A DNA stretch of 17,791 nucleotides from DASRJX01 sp035649235 (GTDB lineage Bacteria > Acidobacteriota > Polarisedimenticolia > Gp22-AA2). Below the pieces are notes generated by a model. The model was not told where the DNA came from. It did no database searches and was given only the letters and a program-made list of their open reading frames with translations. This document shows positions 14,679-17,791 of this stretch, in pieces. Numbering within the stretch: the stretch's first letter is position 1; each line of letters starts with the position of its first letter. The DNA is taken from positions 1 through 17,791 of the forward strand of contig DASRJX010000207.1 in NCBI GenBank assembly GCA_035649235.1, given 5' to 3'. Position numbers and translations under genes: made by a program.

Positions 14679-16537
14679 CAGGTCCGGGCCCCGACCCAAC
14701 CAATGAAAGCCGCATAGGCGGCGAAAGCGAGCAGCGCGGTCGACGTCGCGCCGGCGTGGAGCCGCACGAAAAGGCCGGCGTCACTCGCGCGCAGGGCCCG
14801 CCAGAGGCCGAGCCCGCCCAGCAACGGGAAGAGGATGCTGCACGAGAAGATGGCGTAGGAGTACGGCCCAGGCTGCGCCAGCGGACCGGCGGCGGCGATG
14901 CTGCCCGAAGCCAGGTAGCCGAGCGGGAGCGCGAACGTGGCCACGAGCGCGACGACTCCCAGGAGCGGCAGGAAGCGCACGAGCGCGCCGCCGCGTGCGC
15001 CGAGTCGTCCGCGCGCCAGGGCGATCAGCCAGACCGGCGACATCACAACCGCGATCACGGCGCCCAGCGCCAGGAGCCCCAGCACTGCGGCGATGAGAAC
15101 CGCGCGCCAGAGCGGCTCTTTCACTGCCGCACTGAAGGCCGACATCATGTATGTTCGCCCCTCGTCTTCGGCGAACGCCAGGCTCGGGGCATCGCGATCG
15201 GCGCGCTGGAACGTGTGCTCGCTGGTCGGGAAGTAATCGTTGCCGCCCACGACGAGCCGGCCGTCGCCCGCCCGTACGAGCCTGAGCCCCAGCACCTCCT
15301 GATACGGTCGGGTCAGGGTGTTCGACGGCGTGATCGAGCGGTAGAGGCCCGCATGACCCTCGAGTGCCTTCCGGTCCATGGTGAGGGCAGGCGCCTTCCT
15401 TGACGGCGAGTCGCGCGTGAGATAGTCCTGCACGAGGCGCGAGACGGGCTGCGCGAAATCGACGCCCTCCCCGCCGTTCGCCATCAGCACGTAACCGGAA
15501 TCATTCTGCAACGAATACCCGTAGAGGGACGTGAACGAGTCGATGCCGCCGTTGTGACCGCGGAACGTCACGCCCTTGTCGGGCAGCGGCGCATTCCCGA
15601 GACCGTAGCCGCCCGCGGCAAGCCCCACGCGCGACGCCAGAGTCGACTCGCTCCGCTCGATGCGGGCCACCGATTCGGGCGTCAGGATCCCGGTTCCGTC
15701 CACGGTGCCGCGCCCGAGGAAGAAGAGCACCAGCTGCGCGAGCTCCTTGACGCTGACGTTGAGCGACCCGGCGGGCGGCAGGATGATGTGTTGAAACGGC
15801 GTTTCCCGGCCGCCGGCGTCGTAGCTCTTCGCGAGCCGGGCGGCGAGCTCCGGCGTGAGATCGAAATCACCGGTCGCCATGCCCATGGGCCGGAGCACGC
15901 GCTCGCGCACGTAGATGTTGAATTCCCGGCCCGTGACTTTTTCGAGGACGAGACCCGCGACGGCCGGTCCCGCGTTGTTGTAGACGGCGAAGCGCCCCGG
16001 CTTCCATCGGCTCACGAACTCGGGACTGGCGGCCTGCACGCCGCGCTGCAAGGCCCAGCCCTTGCCATCGGCCGTCAGCACGCGCAGAGAGATGTCCGGC
16101 CAGCCCGTCGTGTGCTCGAGGAGGTGCACGAGACGCACCGGATCGCTCGACTCCCACGGATTCCGGAATCCGACCTCGGGCGCCAGGCCCTGAAGCCGCC
16201 CGTCGAGCGACACCTTCCCCTCCTGGACCGCGACCATGACGGCGATGCCGGTCAGGCTCTTGGAAATCGACGCCGCGCGAAAGACCGTGTCCGGCGCGAC
16301 CGGCGTGCCCTGCGCCTTGTCCGCGAGCCCGTAACCTTTGGTGAAGACGATCCGCCCCTTTTCGATCAGGGCGACCGCCGCCCCCGGGATCTGGCCGTTC
16401 ACGAAAGCCGCCGCCAGCTGCCGGTCGAGCTCCTCCAGCGTCCCGGGCGGCGAAGACACCTCGACGTCGGCCGCGATTGCGGGAAAAGCGTCCCCCATCC
16501 AAAAGCCGGTCAGAAGAATGAAGAGGAGTCGGCGCAT
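14669..16537 (-). CDS. serine hydrolase, class C beta-lactamase/PBP4* family, with C-terminal membrane domain
   Basis: The product is 622 residues. A signal peptide (about 1-23, ending AIAA) leads to a periplasmic serine-hydrolase domain (about 34-375). Its three family motifs are SISK (Ser90-Lys93, SxxK), YNN (Tyr186-Asn188, YxN) and HNG (His328-Gly330, in place of KTG). A linker domain (about 385-465) follows. Then come four likely membrane helices at about 479-507, 523-545, 557-579 and 592-613. Relatives include D-aminopeptidases, esterases and penicillin-binding-protein-like peptidases; beta-lactam resistance should not be assumed. The catalytic domain would face the periplasm, anchored to the inner membrane by the C-terminus. 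It is convergent with the B12 operon (7-nt gap) and divergent from the saccharopine-dehydrogenase-like gene. Substrate is unknown. Confidence 0.9.
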   Translation of the reverse strand: MRRLLFILLTGFWMGDAFPAIAADVEVSSPPGTLEELDRQLAAAFVNGQIPGAAVALIEKGRIVFTKGYGLADKAQGTPVAPDTVFRAASISKSLTGIAVMVAVQEGKVSLDGRLQGLAPEVGFRNPWESSDPVRLVHLLEHTTGWPDISLRVLTADGKGWALQRGVQAASPEFVSRWKPGRFAVYNNAGPAVAGLVLEKVTGREFNIYVRERVLRPMGMATGDFDLTPELAARLAKSYDAGGRETPFQHIILPPAGSLNVSVKELAQLVLFFLGRGTVDGTGILTPESVARIERSESTLASRVGLAAGGYGLGNAPLPDKGVTFRGHNGGIDSFTSLYGYSLQNDSGYVLMANGGEGVDFAQPVSRLVQDYLTRDSPSRKAPALTMDRKALEGHAGLYRSITPSNTLTRPYQEVLGLRLVRAGDGRLVVGGNDYFPTSEHTFQRADRDAPSLAFAEDEGRTYMMSAFSAAVKEPLWRAVLIAAVLGLLALGAVIAVVMSPVWLIALARGRLGARGGALVRFLPLLGVVALVATFALPLGYLASGSIAAAGPLAQPGPYSYAIFSCSILFPLLGGLGLWRALRASDAGLFVRLHAGATSTALLAFAAYAAFIGWVGARTWTM

Positions 16538-16566
16538 GAGATCCCCCAGGCCCGCTGCCGGCCGAC

Positions 16567-16572
16567 CTTATA
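16567..16572 (-). promoter_or_regulatory. possible -10 element of the serine hydrolase gene
   Basis: TATAAG on the minus strand lies 29 nt before the ATG. No clear -35 is found at the proper distance, so the promoter call is weak. Confidence 0.35.
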
Positions 16573-16615
16573 GCACGCTCCCGGGCCACGCAGGTTCGGA
16601 AAACTCCAAGGCCGG

Positions 16616-16646
16616 TTGACGGAACGGCTGTGACCGGACCTAGAAT
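16616..16646 (+). promoter_or_regulatory. possible promoter of the saccharopine-dehydrogenase-like gene
   Basis: TTGACG (16616-16621) and TAGAAT (16641-16646) each match the sigma70 consensus in five of six bases, with a rather long 19-nt spacer. The predicted start of transcription is about 18 nt before the GTG at 16671. Confidence 0.45.
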
Positions 16647-16670
16647 GGCGGCTCGAGCGGTGGCCAACCC

Positions 16671-17791
16671 GTGAAAAAGACCGTCCTTATTCTGGGCGCT
16701 GGGGCCCAGGGCAATGTCGTCGGCACCGTGTTATCGCGCGCCGATGACGTCGGCCGGATCGTCCTCGCCGACATCGACACCGCCCGAGCCGACGAGACCG
16801 CGCGGAGCATCGGCAGCGACCGGATCCAGGTGGCGCGCGCCGACGTGACGGCGGTCGAAGAGACCGCCGCCCTGATGCGCCGGGGGGAGTTCGACCTGGT
16901 CGTCAACCTGGCCCCGCCGCAGTTCATCCCGCAGGCCATGAAAGCGGCGCTCGCTGCAGGACGCAACTACCTCGATCTCTCCTCGGTCTTCCTGTACGAG
17001 ATCGACGGGCTGCCCTTCGAGCAGATGCAGGACGCCGCGGCCTGGGAGGCTTCGGGACGGATCGCGCTGATCAACGCGGGCGGCGCCCCCGGCCTGACCA
17101 ACATCATGGCCCGCGAGGGGGCCGACCGGCTCGACGTCATCGACCGGGTCGAGATCAAGGACTACTCGCTGACGACGAGCGACGAGTACGTGCCTCTGTG
17201 GATCCTGTCCGTGTACGCCATCGACTGCGCCACCGAGCCCTGGATCTGGGAGGACGGCCGGCCGCGCCGGGTGCCGATCTTCAGCGGTGAGGAAGTCTAC
17301 GAGTTCCCGCCGCCGATCGGCCAAAAAGGAAAGGTCTACCTCCATGCCCACGAGGAGCCGGTGACCATCCCGCTGCACCTCGGGAAGCCGGTGCGTTACT
17401 GCGATTACAAGATCGGCGACCCCGACATCGACTCATGGCGCTTCCTCGTCGAGCGCCTGCGCCTCATGGACGAGACGCAGGTGAACGTCGGCGGAATCGC
17501 GGTGCGGCCGCGCGACCTGTTGCTTCGGATGCTCCCCCCGACGCCCTCGCCGCAGCGCGTCATGCGGATGATGCAGGAGGGCCGGCTCGCGAGCCGGTGC
17601 ATCCTGACCTGCGATGTCACCGGGACTCTGGGCGGCCGCCGGTCGCAGATCCGGCTGTGGACCGATTCGCCGGACCTCGCCGGCGCCTCCAGCCGGATCC
17701 CCGGCGCCAGCGACATCTCTCTGTTGACGTCCGTGCCGGCGGCCGTGTTCGCCCTCATGATCCTGCGTGGCCAGATCGGCCGCACGGGCGT
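16671..17791 (+). CDS. saccharopine dehydrogenase family oxidoreductase (partial, cut by window end)
   Basis: A frame opens with GTG at 16671 and runs without a stop to the last base, giving at least 373 residues. The N-terminus KKTVLILGAGAQGNVVGTVL carries the Rossmann GxGxxG motif (residues 9-14), and Asp34 in LADIDT fits the second-strand acidic residue that binds NAD(P). VVNLAPPQFIPQAMKAALAAGRNYLDLS (about 78-105) and NAGGAPGLTNIMARE (about 135-149) are typical of the saccharopine dehydrogenase NADP-binding family. The remainder matches its C-terminal alpha/beta domain. Family members act on saccharopine, carboxynorspermidine or related amine conjugates; carboxynorspermidine synthase or a lysine-pathway role are both possible and the sequence does not decide. 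The C-terminus lies beyond the window. No partner gene is visible. Confidence 0.88.
   Translation, partial: MKKTVLILGAGAQGNVVGTVLSRADDVGRIVLADIDTARADETARSIGSDRIQVARADVTAVEETAALMRRGEFDLVVNLAPPQFIPQAMKAALAAGRNYLDLSSVFLYEIDGLPFEQMQDAAAWEASGRIALINAGGAPGLTNIMAREGADRLDVIDRVEIKDYSLTTSDEYVPLWILSVYAIDCATEPWIWEDGRPRRVPIFSGEEVYEFPPPIGQKGKVYLHAHEEPVTIPLHLGKPVRYCDYKIGDPDIDSWRFLVERLRLMDETQVNVGGIAVRPRDLLLRMLPPTPSPQRVMRMMQEGRLASRCILTCDVTGTLGGRRSQIRLWTDSPDLAGASSRIPGASDISLLTSVPAAVFALMILRGQIGRTG

Noticed and set aside
14549..15403. A 284-codon + strand frame opposite the serine hydrolase gene
   Set aside because: It overlaps the 3' end of a real secreted-protein gene and lies opposite a full hydrolase with SxxK, YxN and HxG motifs; it has no start-site or domain support.

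Overview
The window reads as a stretch of a high-GC (about 70% by eye), gene-dense, Gram-negative chromosome. A TonB-dependent outer-membrane receptor, Sec signal peptides and a lipobox lipoprotein show a double-membrane cell. The secreted proteins combine a lectin-like module, a thrombospondin-type-3 calcium segment and a C-terminal module of a style I associate with Acidobacteriota MAGs. My best guess is therefore Acidobacteriota; Myxococcota, Eisenbacteria or Gemmatimonadota cannot be excluded. Taxonomy is an inference, because no rRNA gene is present. No tRNA, CRISPR array, insertion sequence or prophage gene was seen.

Part 1 (1-4807, + strand) is a tightly packed housekeeping run: larC (nickel-pincer cofactor synthesis), a 99-aa protein of unknown function, metG (methionyl-tRNA synthetase with a C-terminal tRNA-binding domain), a TatD-family metal-dependent hydrolase, and a small zinc-ribbon/DUF2007-like protein. 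Most neighbours overlap by 4 nt (ATGA or GTGA), which indicates one transcript with translational coupling. Part 2 (4782-5291, - strand) is a single thioredoxin-type arsenate reductase/LMW phosphatase-fold protein, convergent with the previous run. Part 3 (5406-8464, + strand) is a coupled trio: a DUF309 protein, a DUF885 metallopeptidase-like protein, and a secreted alpha/beta hydrolase that looks broken (frameshift near 8305 and nucleophile Ser replaced by Ala).

Part 4 (8504-14661, + strand) is the most interesting region. A near-consensus promoter (TTGACA-18-TATAAG) drives a cobalamin riboswitch with a perfect 9-bp P1 helix, followed by an intrinsic terminator. Four exported proteins follow: a signal-peptide protein with a lectin-like domain and a calcium-binding-type Asp repeat, a BtuB-like TonB-dependent receptor, a lipoprotein with a YncE/YVTN-like beta-propeller, and a secreted protein of unknown family. 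The first three genes overlap and the fourth follows after 29 nt. The layout suggests a B12-repressed surface capture and import system that parallels the BtuB-BtuG pairing described in Bacteroides. No inner-membrane BtuCDF transporter lies in the window.

Part 5 (14669-16537, - strand) is a serine hydrolase of the class C beta-lactamase/PBP4* type with four C-terminal membrane helices. Part 6 (16671 to the window edge, + strand) is a divergent saccharopine-dehydrogenase-like oxidoreductase cut by the end of the window.
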